64,000 nt of DNA, from the NCBI GenBank assembly GCA_001899635.1, contig MKVQ01000042.1, positions 186,001 through 250,000 on the forward strand, given 5' to 3'. Made by a program: the position numbers and the translations under genes. Shown one piece after another: positions 1 to 13,392 of this stretch. Source of the DNA: Myxococcales bacterium 68-20 (lineage in GTDB: Bacteria; Myxococcota_A; Polyangia; Polyangiales; Polyangiaceae). Below the pieces are notes generated by a model that saw only the letters and a list, made by a program, of their open reading frames with translations, had not been told where the DNA came from and did no database searches. Position 1 is the first letter of the stretch. Each line of letters begins with the position of its first letter.

Positions 1-191
1 TGCGCGACGGGGGCCTCGTCGTGCGCGCGGCTCTTGTAGCGAACGAAACTGGTTCGGGGGACGTGTCAAATCGTCGCTCCTGCGCGCCGGGCCGGAGCCC
101 TCGGGAGGGAGAGGGGCGCCGAGCCGGCCAGAAGCTCGCCTCGGCCCGTGCGCCCGGAGAGACGTGACCTGCCACTTTGGTGAGACACCGC

Positions 192-476
192 TCAGAGTGT
201 CAGCTTGCGCGCCATGGCGAGAAGAAGCACGCGGCCGGTTCCGCCGCGGAGCGCCGAAGCCACAATGACGCCGGCGCCGAACGCTGCGCCGATCGTCATG
301 AGCGGGCGCGCCCGAAGCGCAGTCGCCAGCTGCTTCATTGCAGAATCGAGCCGCGCGCGCGCACGACCCCGCTTCGATGGCCGCGTGCGGGAGCAGGGAG
401 TGACTCCGGGGATCGGTCCCTCCCAGTCACGAGTACCGATGTCGTCGTCGAGCGTCGCGTGATTCGTCTGCATCAT
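192..476 (-). CDS. small glycine-zipper membrane protein (DUF883/ElaB-like tail)
   Basis: This 94-residue protein has an acidic, then Arg-rich N-terminal half and one C-terminal hydrophobic segment (about residues 59-78) rich in Gly and Ala, preceded by LRARP. That layout resembles ElaB/YqjD/DUF883 proteins, where a helical domain is tethered to the inner membrane by a C-terminal helix. The start at 476 was chosen because CAGGAG lies just upstream; the open frame extends much further back (to 1106) but that part is antisense to the next gene. The function is unknown. An envelope-stress or ribosome-tethering role would be extrapolation from ElaB. Confidence 0.6.
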   Translation of the reverse strand: MMQTNHATLDDDIGTRDWEGPIPGVTPCSRTRPSKRGRARARLDSAMKQLATALRARPLMTIGAAFGAGVIVASALRGGTGRVLLLAMARKLTL

Positions 477-876
477 GGTCTCCTGTTCGTTCGTGCGTCC
501 GAGACCTCGCATTCGAGGCCGAAGAATCGGCGAACAGTGCGTTCGCTCGGCCCGTGCTCCGAGGGAAGCGTGCTTGCGAGCCTCCAATCCGCAAGCCTGT
601 CGCCGTGACGTTCGGTCTGCTCGTTTCGTGCCACTGCGTACGTGTCGAACATCACGTAGCAGGCTCGCCGTACGCAGCCGCGATGCGACGCGATTTGGGG
701 CACGTGTGGCGAGGATGCCGCGACAACCGCTTCCCGTGCGAACCCGGATGCCAGACCGTGATGCACCGGGACTCAGCTGAAGAATGGGTTTCGTCTCGGG
801 TCGATCCGACCGCTGCGCACACACTGCGCGCCCATCGATCGCCCACGCGGCACATGCGTTGCTGGGTCGCCGCGTC
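477..876. other. 400-base gap between divergent genes
   Basis: I see no convincing gene here. It separates the minus-strand membrane protein from the plus-strand lipoprotein, so both promoters should lie in it, but no clear -35/-10 pair stands out. Short frames present on both strands have the Arg-rich composition typical of antisense noise in high-GC DNA. Confidence 0.4.
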
Positions 877-1482
877 ATGAAGACTCCCAACGTCCCTACG
901 AATCTCTCGGCCACGTTCCTCGTCCTCGCCGGCCTCGCGGCGTGTGAGAAAAACCCCAACGCCGAACTGACGTCTTCGCAGGCGGAGCTGACGAGTGAGC
1001 AACGCAAGGCGCAGCAGGACGAAGCCGAGCTTCGACAGAAGCAAGCGAACGAGCGCGTCGAGAGCCAGAACGCCAGTCGCGACGACCACGCGGAGCTCCG
1101 TCGCAAGCAGGAGAGCGATCGCGCCGAGACGACCGCCGAAGGTCAGCTCGCCACCTCCGAAGCGCAGCGTGACGTCACCCACGCTCGCGAGAAGATGGCG
1201 CAGGACCGGCGCGACTTCGAGACGAAGTCGTCGGAGCGCCTCGTGAAGATCGACGCCAAGGCGAAGGAGATGAAGACGAAGAGCGCGAAGCTGGCTGCCA
1301 ACAAGAAGCAGCAGTTCAACACCAACTACGCGCGCTACATGAACGACCGTGACACGGTGAGCGCCAAGATCAACGGGCTCCACATGGTCACCGACGACAC
1401 CTGGCAGAACACCAAGCGGGACGTCGAGGGCAAGCTCGACGCTCTCGAGAACGACCTCGACAAGATGGACAAGGGACTCTGA
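877..1482 (+). CDS. coiled-coil lipoprotein of unknown function
   Basis: The 201-residue product begins with a short signal peptide and a lipobox (LAAC, Cys around residue 23), so it should be a lipoprotein. The rest is highly charged (Glu, Lys, Arg, Gln, Ala) with heptad-like spacing from about residue 30 to 200, predicting one long coiled coil. The ATG at 877 was preferred because it places the signal peptide at the N-terminus; the frame is open 93 bases further up. A periplasmic spacer or envelope-structural role is possible. It is not a family I can name. Confidence 0.7.
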   Translation: MKTPNVPTNLSATFLVLAGLAACEKNPNAELTSSQAELTSEQRKAQQDEAELRQKQANERVESQNASRDDHAELRRKQESDRAETTAEGQLATSEAQRDVTHAREKMAQDRRDFETKSSERLVKIDAKAKEMKTKSAKLAANKKQQFNTNYARYMNDRDTVSAKINGLHMVTDDTWQNTKRDVEGKLDALENDLDKMDKGL

Positions 1483-1564
1483 GTCCGACGCGTGGCCGGC
1501 GGGGCGGCGATCGCTTCGAGCGTGGCCCCGCCGATCGCGTCCGCGCTCGGAGGAGCGCCGGCGA

Positions 1565-2635
1565 TCAGGCCGCCTCTTGGAGGCCGACCTTTTCGGCCGC
1601 CCAGACGCGAACCGGCTTCACGCGCTCCTTCAAGAGAAGGATGACTTCGTCGTCGGTCATCGGCCCGCCGAGGCGGACGTATCGCTTGGCGAGCGTCTTG
1701 TACTGACCGGTCCAGAGCAGGACGGAGACGAAGAAGAAGTCGAGACCTTCGAAGACGATTGCGCCCTCTTGGGCGTACTTGTCCTTGTTGGCGATGAAGT
1801 CGGCGGGCATCTCCGACCAGTGACGGTTGGGGCGGAGGTGATGGCCGATGTGATAGCCGTCGTTGAAGCAGCGCTCGTTGTAGCCGCTGTTGATGCAGGT
1901 GATCGCGTTGGCGAGCCCGTTGTTCTTCTTCGCGACGTTGATGAACGCGTGCTGTCCCCAGTTGCCCACCATCATCATGATCCGACAGGTGGCCCAGGGA
2001 AGGGCGAAGGCGGCGAGCCCGAAGCGCCAATCGATCAGGAGCGAGCCGGCGACGAGCGCGTACTGACCAAGCTCACCGGCGAGCGCTCGGCGCGCGAGCT
2101 TGAAGCGCCTCCTCCGATGGAGATACCGCGGGAGCTCGAACACGCTGAGGAAGAAGAAGCGGGCGAGGTAGACGAGGAAGTGGGCGAAGCTGTCACGCTG
2201 GTAGCGAATCGTGGACGAGAGATCCTCGCCCATGTTGTCTTCGACGTGGTGCATCCCGGTGTGGTGCTCGCGGTACCCCGTCGGCATCCCGTAGAAGAAC
2301 GACATGAGGAGCGGGAGCGCCTTGTCGAGCCATTTGATCCGGATGAACGGCCGATGCATCGTGCAATGCAGCATCAAGATGACCGGCGGCACGAGGTATC
2401 CCCACAGCGCGAAGTAGGCGGCCATCGGGATCCAGGACGGGATCGGGGCGAAGTGAATCGCGAGCCAGACGCCGGCCATCGCCGCGATCTGGGTCGCGAC
2501 CGCTTTCAGCGCGAGGCGAACGAAGACTTCGTCGCGCGACTCGGCGAGATTCTGCCGGCACCAGCGCGAAATCGGACCGTCGCTGTACGTCGGGACGGCC
2601 TGGGGATCGGTGATGACGAGTGAGCCGGCGTGCAT
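1565..2635 (-). CDS. membrane fatty acid desaturase family protein
   Basis: The 356-residue protein has the histidine boxes of the membrane di-iron desaturase/hydroxylase superfamily: HCTMH (90-94), HHTGMHH (124-130), GQH (227-229) and HIGHH (262-266), between hydrophobic helices near residues 43-63, 72-90, 150-167, 190-225 and 298-309. Such enzymes use O2 and an electron donor to desaturate or hydroxylate lipid acyl chains or related hydrophobic substrates. The substrate cannot be told from sequence. The start at 2635 avoids an N-terminal extension that overlaps the end of the upstream gene. The 78-base gap to that gene leaves an operon uncertain. Confidence 0.88.
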   Translation of the reverse strand: MHAGSLVITDPQAVPTYSDGPISRWCRQNLAESRDEVFVRLALKAVATQIAAMAGVWLAIHFAPIPSWIPMAAYFALWGYLVPPVILMLHCTMHRPFIRIKWLDKALPLLMSFFYGMPTGYREHHTGMHHVEDNMGEDLSSTIRYQRDSFAHFLVYLARFFFLSVFELPRYLHRRRRFKLARRALAGELGQYALVAGSLLIDWRFGLAAFALPWATCRIMMMVGNWGQHAFINVAKKNNGLANAITCINSGYNERCFNDGYHIGHHLRPNRHWSEMPADFIANKDKYAQEGAIVFEGLDFFFVSVLLWTGQYKTLAKRYVRLGGPMTDDEVILLLKERVKPVRVWAAEKVGLQEAA

Positions 2636-2714
2636 CGGGATCAAACGGAGTACGTCTCTTGCGCCCCGTCGTCGAGTATTTGTGACCGGGCGCTCCTGAG
2701 GACGCTCGATCCGT

Positions 2715-4325
2715 TCAGCCCGGGGTGCGAGAGGGGCTGGTCCGGGTGGCGGCCGCAGGGACGACGGGCGGCGGAGCCGCGTGGATGAGGCCCCTCGGGA
2801 GGAGGCTCGCTCCGAGACTGCAGAAGTAGAGGTACCCCCGGAGATCGCCGAAGCGCTCGGCGACGCGCTCGAGAGGAGCTCGAGAACCGAGGCGCAACAG
2901 GCCGCCGAGCCCACGAGCAACGCCCACATCGCCTGTCGGAAAGACGTCGAGGCGTCCGAGTCCGCGCAGCAGCACGAGGTCTGCGCTCCAGGGACCGATC
3001 CCTGGCAGCTCCATCAGGAGCCGGCGTGCATCGGTCGTACTCATCGCTGCGATCGCCTCCTCTTTCAGCTCACCGGAGGCGATCATCCGTGCGATGCCCC
3101 GCAGCGACTCGGCCTTGCGCGTGCTGAGGCCACACCCTCGCAGCGTTGCGGGGCGAGCGCCGGCGACGACGTGCGCCGTCGGAAACGCATGGAATCGCCT
3201 GCCGCCGATCTCGACGTACGTGCCGAAGCGCTCGACGAACCGCCCCGCGACGGCCACGCCCGCCTCGAGGCTCACCTGCTGGAAGGGCACCACGTTCGCG
3301 AACGCCTCGAACAGCGTGGGGAACCGGGGCGGTCGCATTCCGCGAAGCGCGACTGCCGTGGGACGAAGCTTGCGCTCGGCTTCGGCGACGCGCTGGATCG
3401 GCGCCGGATCCACATCGAGACCGAGCCCCCTCCGCACGACCTGCCCGAGCCCGGCGCGCGAAGCGGCTCGTTCGTCGCCGTGTCGTAGCGAGAGCCGGAC
3501 GTCGGGATGATCGATCGTCCCGCGGTTCTCCACCTCGAGGACGACGAGCTCGTTGCCTACGGAGAGAGCCCGCAGGTAGCGGCCTTCCTCCCAGACATCG
3601 ACCCGGTTCGTCGGCCTGCGCTGCAATACGCGCACGGTCGCCTCGAGATGAAATGGCGCCTGCGTGGAGAGCCGGGAGCAGTCGGACTCTTCGCCCGGGT
3701 AGGTGACGCGCTCGCCCTCCACCTTCGCAAACGGAGTGAGGCGGTGACGGCTCGAACGTCCGAGCCCGCTGATGTGCTCGACGTGGGCACCGCGGACGGT
3801 GAGCGCATCGGCGACGAGCGATCGGTGGCAACGCCACGGCACCGCCTCCGCGCACATGAGGGCGACTCGTCCCTTCGCCACCAGGACGCGGAGCTGCGCG
3901 AGCCCTTGCTCGAATCCAGGCGTCTGCATGTAGTCGGCGAACCCGCGGAAGCTGGCGTTGTGCCAGCCCGTATTGATCGAGTCCGCGCGCGCGTGGCGTA
4001 GTCCTCCGAGCGCCGGGAGATGTACGTAGCGAAGACCGCGAGAGCGAAGAGCCTCGGGAAGCGTGTCACCGTTGAACTGCGGGTTGTGGCGAGAGCGCGG
4101 AATCGTCCGGATGTCCACGAGCACGGACACGTCGAAGCTTCGGAGCAGCGTGACCAGCTCATCCAGCGTTCGCGTCGAGTGACCGACCGTATGGAGTCGA
4201 GCTCCTTTCCAGTCATCCTTATCGCTATCGCTCACACCGATCTCTATCGCGCGCGACGGGCGCCGGCCTTGGACCGGGAGCGACATCGTGCCCATCGTCA
4301 CGGCAGCGAGTCGGCGCGCACGCAC
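2715..4325 (-). CDS. DUF488 domain fused to AlkA-like DNA glycosylase
   Basis: One 536-residue frame holds two domains. Residues about 44-195 are DUF488, with VDIRTIP (70-76) and the family signature C-x-E...CHR (158-167). Residues about 225-525 form an AlkA-type DNA-3-methyladenine glycosylase: an N-terminal beta domain, then the HhH-GPD core with the hairpin LPGIGPW (440-446) and the presumed catalytic Asp466 in PTGD. AlkA enzymes cleave alkylated bases in base excision repair. DUF488 is a poorly characterised cytoplasmic family. No internal stop or frameshift separates the domains. The start is uncertain, with Met at residues 1, 11 and 14. It is divergent from gdhA. Confidence 0.85.
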   Translation of the reverse strand: MRARRLAAVTMGTMSLPVQGRRPSRAIEIGVSDSDKDDWKGARLHTVGHSTRTLDELVTLLRSFDVSVLVDIRTIPRSRHNPQFNGDTLPEALRSRGLRYVHLPALGGLRHARADSINTGWHNASFRGFADYMQTPGFEQGLAQLRVLVAKGRVALMCAEAVPWRCHRSLVADALTVRGAHVEHISGLGRSSRHRLTPFAKVEGERVTYPGEESDCSRLSTQAPFHLEATVRVLQRRPTNRVDVWEEGRYLRALSVGNELVVLEVENRGTIDHPDVRLSLRHGDERAASRAGLGQVVRRGLGLDVDPAPIQRVAEAERKLRPTAVALRGMRPPRFPTLFEAFANVVPFQQVSLEAGVAVAGRFVERFGTYVEIGGRRFHAFPTAHVVAGARPATLRGCGLSTRKAESLRGIARMIASGELKEEAIAAMSTTDARRLLMELPGIGPWSADLVLLRGLGRLDVFPTGDVGVARGLGGLLRLGSRAPLERVAERFGDLRGYLYFCSLGASLLPRGLIHAAPPPVVPAAATRTSPSRTPG

Positions 4326-4398
4326 CGCGTCGCGTGCGTCTTCGCGAAGCTCAATCTGGCATCGTGCCGCTTTCGACGGTGCTCGCTCGCGGCGGTAG

Positions 4399-5754
<1,356 letters not shown>

Positions 5755-5852
5755 CGGTCACCTCGCCTCCCTGAGCTCGACCTGCTCGTTCACGCGGAGG
5801 CGGCCCGCAGCCAACCACCTCACAGCCCGCGACCATTTGCGCTCCGGTCTGT

Positions 5853-5868
5853 GTCGATACGTATCGAC
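5853..5868. promoter_or_regulatory. 16-base perfect palindrome GTCGATACGTATCGAC
   Basis: A perfect dyad with no spacer lies about 100 bases after the gdhA stop and 95 bases before the next start. Its symmetry suits a dimeric repressor such as a TetR-family protein; no T-run follows, so it does not look like a terminator. No regulator is encoded next to it. Confidence 0.35.
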
Positions 5869-5962
5869 CGGCATCATTCGGCGCGCGAAGGATGGCGCAG
5901 TCGATCGTCTCGACGCGTCCGATGAGGCGGCCCCGAGCAACCACGTGTGCTAGCTCTGCAAG

Positions 5963-6937
5963 GTGACACGGCCGCTTCGCCTACGACCTGCGCTGGCGCT
6001 CGCGGCGGCGGCGCATGTCCTCGCAAGCTTGCCCCTCCTTGCGGTCCACACGACGGGCCCCGTCGAAGCGGTTGGCGAGGTCCACCACGAGATCTCGCTC
6101 GATATCGACTCGCCTCGACCCGAGGGCCTCGTTGCACCGAGCGACGCGCCGTCGGAAGCTCGCGCGAAGACCGAGGTCGCACCGTCCGCGAACGGCACGC
6201 TGTCAGCACACACGCGTGAGGCGCGCACGCCTTCATCGCCGGAGCCGGCCGTCGCGTCCGCGAGTTCGGCGGCGCCAGGCGCACCGTGGGCGTTCGATCC
6301 TCTCCGCCCCGCAGCGAGCGATATCGGGCTCGGCTCGCACTGGAAGACCGTCGTCGCGGCTGGTGCGGCTGAAGCGAACGGGCACGACGCCGGAGGCAAC
6401 CCACGCGACGACGCCCGCGCGGTCGAGCGTTCGATGCGCGACGAGCTCGCCGCGCACGACGCCGCGCTCGGTCTCGGACGGGCGAGCCCGCTCGTGTCTG
6501 CCCTCCACCGAGCGGCAGCGGCGACGAACGCGCCCGCGATCGGCGCGGCGACGCTCGAGGTGGAGTGCGATGCCAGCGGGGCCGTGATCGCCGCACGCGC
6601 CGACGACCGCGCCTGGGCTCCCGTCGCCGAGGCCCTCGTACGCAATATGGGCGGAAAGACGCTCCGCTTGGCACGAGGGGCACGAGGACTGCGAGCTCGC
6701 CTTCGCGTCGTGGCCGAACGTACGCTTCCGAGTGGCCCCCGCGGCGGCTCGAGCATCGGAGCCGTCCCCGATGATGCCCCGGGCGCGAACAAGGCGTGCG
6801 ACGGCGACGGCCTCGCTCGGCGGTGCGTCGCCGGCATGCCGCTCGGCGCCACGAACGCGCAGCATGACACGTCGAACCTCGGAGCAAGCGCTTCGCGGAT
6901 CGTCCGTGTGCAGCTGCTCGGAGAATCCGAGCTCTGA
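5963..6937 (+). CDS. membrane-anchored periplasmic protein, TonB-like layout
   Basis: The 324-residue protein has one N-terminal hydrophobic helix (about residues 9-28), then a long low-complexity Ala/Pro/Ser region and a compact C-terminal part (about 185-265) beginning ATLEVECDASGAVIAA, which loosely resembles the strand pattern of TonB C-terminal domains. That arrangement would suit an energy-transducer-like or envelope-spanning protein, but I cannot assign it to TonB with confidence. The start is GTG. Nothing beside it encodes ExbB or ExbD. Confidence 0.55.
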   Translation: MTRPLRLRPALALAAAAHVLASLPLLAVHTTGPVEAVGEVHHEISLDIDSPRPEGLVAPSDAPSEARAKTEVAPSANGTLSAHTREARTPSSPEPAVASASSAAPGAPWAFDPLRPAASDIGLGSHWKTVVAAGAAEANGHDAGGNPRDDARAVERSMRDELAAHDAALGLGRASPLVSALHRAAAATNAPAIGAATLEVECDASGAVIAARADDRAWAPVAEALVRNMGGKTLRLARGARGLRARLRVVAERTLPSGPRGGSSIGAVPDDAPGANKACDGDGLARRCVAGMPLGATNAQHDTSNLGASASRIVRVQLLGESEL

Positions 6938-7096
6938 GGTTTCGACCGCTCGTTGGGCGGTGCTCCTCGAGGCGACGATGAGCACACGCACGGCCATGGC
7001 CCCTTGTGTGTGGGATACGATCCCTCGAACGTGCTTCGACATCCCCCTCCTCGTTCCCTTCGGGGCTACTGGACTCACCTTCGACGTCTGACGCCC

Positions 7097-7639
7097 TTGC
7101 ACGAACGAATCTTCGTCGTAGGCGTGCTCATCGCGAGCGTTCCGCTTCTCGCTGCCTGCCGGAAGCGCTCGTCCGAGACGACCGACGCTTCCGCGCTAGC
7201 GCGTGACTCCGACGGTGCGCGACCGAAGGGCTCGAGCGCCTTCAGGAGCTCCACGAAGCTCGATTCCCCGGAGCAGTGCCGCACGGCACTTCTCGAGACG
7301 AAGTCGTGTCGCGGGGAAGACTCGAGCTTCCAGGAGTGCCACTACTACTTCCGTGCGGAGGGCGTGCCTCGAGCAGAGACCTGTCGCGCGTTCGCGAATG
7401 CTCCCATCGACGGCGCTGCTCCCGACGCCGTCGATGGCGAGTGCAGTGAGACGTCGCCCTCGGCGTGGAAGCGCATCACATGCGGTGACTACGAGCTCCC
7501 CGCTAGCTTTGCGTGCTTCTCTTGCTCGAACGTTCGACCCGAAGCGTCTAGGCAGCTCGTGCAGGCCTTCGCCCCGGCGTGCGACCGCGCGATCGTGCTC
7601 AAGTCCTGCAACGTGGATCTCCGCGATCACCTCCGGTGA
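7097..7639 (+). CDS. cysteine-rich lipoprotein of unknown function
   Basis: The product (about 180 residues from the TTG at 7097) begins with HERIFVVGVLIASVPLLAAC, a signal peptide with lipobox LAAC, and then carries at least ten cysteines in motifs such as EQC, KSC, QEC, ETC, GEC, CFSC and KSC, suggesting disulphide bonds outside the cytoplasm. The start is uncertain: the frame is open back to 6953, but only a start near 7097 puts the signal peptide at the N-terminus, and no good ribosome binding site is visible. Similar Cys-rich secreted lipoproteins of unknown role are common in myxobacteria. Confidence 0.55.
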   Translation: MHERIFVVGVLIASVPLLAACRKRSSETTDASALARDSDGARPKGSSAFRSSTKLDSPEQCRTALLETKSCRGEDSSFQECHYYFRAEGVPRAETCRAFANAPIDGAAPDAVDGECSETSPSAWKRITCGDYELPASFACFSCSNVRPEASRQLVQAFAPACDRAIVLKSCNVDLRDHLR

Positions 7640-7678
7640 AGGCGTGACCCGAATCGGCGCCCGTCTCGTCGCACGCCG

Positions 7679-7692
7679 GAGCGTGACGCGCT

Positions 7693-7700
<8 letters not shown>
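7679..7700. terminator. hairpin between convergent genes
   Basis: GAGCGTGA and TCACGCTC form an 8-bp stem with a 6-base loop in the 53-base space between the lipoprotein stop and the uvrA stop, running into the last uvrA codons. Its position suits bidirectional termination, although there is no clear T-tract. Confidence 0.4.
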
Positions 7701-10653
<2,953 letters not shown>

Positions 10654-10858
10654 GCCGCAGCGATTAGCACACGGTGCCCGACCCTCGGACCCGGGCGCGG
10701 ACCTAACCTGACGTAGAGTTGTCAGTTTGGCAGAGCTGGCCCGACGCACCTCGGAACGCTGACAGCTTGGCGGATCCGCGAGGCCCTATCTGTCGACATG
10801 CACGGGGATTGTTCCAAGGCGGGCTTGGCACGCGCTATGCTCCGCGCCCGAGTCACCC

Positions 10859-12178
10859 ATGTTCCTTCGTCGGCCCGCAGCGCGGGTAGCACCCCGCCGC
10901 CTCGTCGCCCTCGCCTTGACGCTCTCTGCGGTCATCGGCTTCGCCCATCCGGCGCGCGCTCAGTCCATCGGCGTCGTCAACGAGGCGTCGCTGCCCCGCC
11001 TCGACAAAGACGGCAAGAACGTTCAGAAGCGTCCGCAGACGCTCACTCCGGAGGGCGTCAGCTTCCAGGACTGCATCGACGATCAGCAGATCCTGTTCAC
11101 CCTGCAGATGAGTGGCTTCGAGGCGAACGCCTCCATCCAGGCGTGGGCGACCATCGGCCAGGACTGCAAGGTGCAGACGGCGCGCGGCGGCGGCAATAAG
11201 ACCTGCTGGCAGGTCTACGACTCCGACATTCCACTCGCGACGGTAGCCGACATCAGGATCCCGGTCCGCAAGATCATGGCCGGTGTGACACCGAACAGCG
11301 CCACCACCCCTGTGTCCGACGAAAGCGTGTGCGGAAAGATCAACCTCGCCAACGTCAGCGTCCAGTTCCTCTACTTCCCGCCGGGATCGGGGGGGGGAAC
11401 CGCTTCGATGGACAAGTCGGTCACCGTGACGGTCGACACCGTGGGCCCGCTCCCACCGTCCGGCCTGCGCGCACTCCCCGGCGACACCCGGATCAAGGTG
11501 GAGTGGACGAACATCAGCGGCGGCTCGGCTGACGGCGGAGCGACCGGAGGCCTCACCGAGCTCACGGGCATCAAGGTGTATTGCGATCCGGTCAGCGCCC
11601 AGACGACGACCACGCCGAACGCACCGATCTGCCACGACGAACCTATCGATGCCGGTCCCGATGCCGACGCCAGCGTCGATGCGGGGACCGTCGAGGTCTG
11701 CGAGGACGGTGGGACGTCGACGTCGACGTCGACGGAGTGCGGCAGCGCCAACTTCGTGAATCCGGACGGCAGCAAGATCATCCCGACGGCGGAGTTCAAC
11801 TCGAAGCACGAGTGCGGATCGATCACGGGCAACACGGGCACGTCCGTCACCGCGTCGGCCGTCGGGAAGACGCCGCTCGTCAACGGCACCACCTACGCGG
11901 TCGCCGTCGCCGCGACGGACAGGTTCGGCAACGTGGGAGAGCTCTCGTCCGTGGTCTGCGAGACCCCGGAGACCACGACCGACTTCTGGGACGACTACCG
12001 AAAGGCCGGCGGCCGCGCGGGCGACGGATGCGCGACGGCCGGAGGCGGTGCGCCTCTCGCCAGCACGGCGGTCCTCGGAGTCGGCGTCACGCTCGCGCTC
12101 TCGTCGATCTTCCGCTTCAGGCGCCGACGCAAGGCCGCTCTCGACAAGAGCCAGCAGAGCGAAGGGAGCCGCCGATGA
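10859..12178 (+). CDS. surface protein with MYXO-CTERM-like anchor (MXAN_2561-like)
   Basis: The 439-residue protein starts with a signal peptide ending near HPARA (about residue 34) and has a fibronectin-III-like stretch from about 200. It ends with a Gly-rich linker, a Cys (GDGCATAGGG), one hydrophobic segment and RFRRRRK. That tail matches the logic of the MYXO-CTERM sorting signal, which directs proteins to the cell surface in Myxococcota. An Asp/Ala-rich insert (PDADASVDAG) may bind cations. It overlaps the next gene by 4 bases (ATGA), implying translational coupling. The pair resembles the adjacent MXAN_2561/MXAN_2562 families, as recalled rather than searched. Confidence 0.75.
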   Translation: MFLRRPAARVAPRRLVALALTLSAVIGFAHPARAQSIGVVNEASLPRLDKDGKNVQKRPQTLTPEGVSFQDCIDDQQILFTLQMSGFEANASIQAWATIGQDCKVQTARGGGNKTCWQVYDSDIPLATVADIRIPVRKIMAGVTPNSATTPVSDESVCGKINLANVSVQFLYFPPGSGGGTASMDKSVTVTVDTVGPLPPSGLRALPGDTRIKVEWTNISGGSADGGATGGLTELTGIKVYCDPVSAQTTTTPNAPICHDEPIDAGPDADASVDAGTVEVCEDGGTSTSTSTECGSANFVNPDGSKIIPTAEFNSKHECGSITGNTGTSVTASAVGKTPLVNGTTYAVAVAATDRFGNVGELSSVVCETPETTTDFWDDYRKAGGRAGDGCATAGGGAPLASTAVLGVGVTLALSSIFRFRRRRKAALDKSQQSEGSRR

Positions 12179-12987
12179 GCGCGTTCACCTCGGGGATCGT
12201 TCGAGGCGTGGCGCGGACCGGAGCAAAGCTCGCGATGAGCGCGCTCGCCGCGGCGGGCATCCTCCTCCACGCCGGTGATGCGAGCGCGATCGAGCTCGGG
12301 ACGCCCGCACAAGAGCATCCGTTCCGGAGCGCACAGAACTTCGCGCTCGAGCTGCGCTTCTCCCCGTATTACCCGGCGGTCGACGAAGAGCCGGGGCTCT
12401 CCGGCACGCCGTTCAAGGATCGCTTCGGCGATAGTGCGCGGCTCTACTTCGGCCTGGAGTTCGACTGGCAGACGTTCCGGATCCCGTACCTCGGGACGAT
12501 CGGCCCCGGCATCGGCGCGGGGATCGTCGGGATGAGCCGCCCGGCGGTGACACGCGACTCGCGGCGCCCCTCCGGCGACGACTACAGCCTCAGCATCTAC
12601 CCGATGTACCTCTCGGGCGTCCTCCGCGCCGACGTGCTCTGGCGAGAGCTCGGGATCCCGGTCGTGCCCTACGGCAAGTTCGGCGTGGGGATGGGGCTCT
12701 GGGAGGCGTCGAACTCGGGCGGCACGTCCAAGTCGACGCTCGCGGGCGAGAGCAAGCCCGTGGCCGGCAAGGGCATGACGCTCGGGACGCACGCGGCGCT
12801 CGGGTTGGCGTTCGCGCTCGACGCCATCGACAGCGGCGCGTCGCGCAACATGGACAACGCGATCGGCGTGAACAACACCTACGTCTACGCCGAGTACTAC
12901 TGGCTCTCGCTAAACGGGATCGGACAGGACCGGCCGCTCTACGTCGGCACCAACACCTGGGCCGCCGGGCTCGCGTTCGAGTTCTGA
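12175..12987 (+). CDS. outer membrane beta-barrel protein (MXAN_2562-like)
   Basis: The 270-residue product has a signal peptide (cleavage near GDASA, about residue 36) followed by alternating hydrophobic/polar strands and a C-terminal aromatic residue (GLAFEF), typical of outer membrane barrels assembled by BAM. The ATG overlaps the stop of the preceding surface-protein gene, so the two products probably work together at the outer membrane. A conserved feature near the N-terminus is the segment RFSPYYPAVDEEPGL. The ligand or role is unknown. Confidence 0.8.
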   Translation: MSAFTSGIVRGVARTGAKLAMSALAAAGILLHAGDASAIELGTPAQEHPFRSAQNFALELRFSPYYPAVDEEPGLSGTPFKDRFGDSARLYFGLEFDWQTFRIPYLGTIGPGIGAGIVGMSRPAVTRDSRRPSGDDYSLSIYPMYLSGVLRADVLWRELGIPVVPYGKFGVGMGLWEASNSGGTSKSTLAGESKPVAGKGMTLGTHAALGLAFALDAIDSGASRNMDNAIGVNNTYVYAEYYWLSLNGIGQDRPLYVGTNTWAAGLAFEF

Positions 12988-13004
12988 CGTAGGATGGCGC
13001 TCCC

Positions 13005-13379
13005 ATGGAGCGTCTCCTCCTCGTCTGCCTCGCCGGTGCGATCGGGTCGGGCCTGCGCTACCTCGTCGTGACCTGGACGCAACGCGCCTTCGGCGAGTCG
13101 TTCCCGTGGGGCGTGCTCGGCGTGAACGTCGTCGGGAGCTTCCTCATCGCGTTCGTCTCGGTCATCGCAGTGACGCGCGCGGAGATCTCTCCGGCGATGC
13201 GCGTCACGCTGACGGCGGGCTTCCTCGGCGGTCTCACGACATACTCGTCGTTCAACCAGGACACGCTGTCGATGATCGATCGCAAGCTGTATGGGACGGC
13301 GGCGGTGTACCTGGTCGTGACGCTCGTGACGTGCCTGCTCGCAGGCGTGCTCGGGACCAAGGTCGGCCGTAGCATCTGA
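13005..13379 (+). CDS. crcB: fluoride ion channel CrcB/FluC
   Basis: The 124-residue protein has four hydrophobic helices and FluC hallmarks: an N-terminal GAIGSGLRY segment, GVNVVGSF in the second helix, and GFLGGLTTYSSFNQD in the third, with the polar track that lines the fluoride pore. Dual-topology FluC dimers export F- from the cytoplasm. It begins 17 bases after the preceding barrel gene. No fluoride riboswitch could be placed in that short gap, so its expression may depend on read-through. Confidence 0.93.
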   Translation: MERLLLVCLAGAIGSGLRYLVVTWTQRAFGESFPWGVLGVNVVGSFLIAFVSVIAVTRAEISPAMRVTLTAGFLGGLTTYSSFNQDTLSMIDRKLYGTAAVYLVVTLVTCLLAGVLGTKVGRSI

Positions 13380-13392
13380 TACGCTCGAGGCG

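Noticed and set aside
1-191. Possible partial gene at the left edge
   Set aside because: No frame with plausible composition enters from the edge, and no homology is recognisable in 191 bases.
1577-2623. 348-codon plus-strand frame antisense to the desaturase
   Set aside because: The Glu/Asp/His-rich string mirrors the desaturase codons; histidine boxes are on the other strand.
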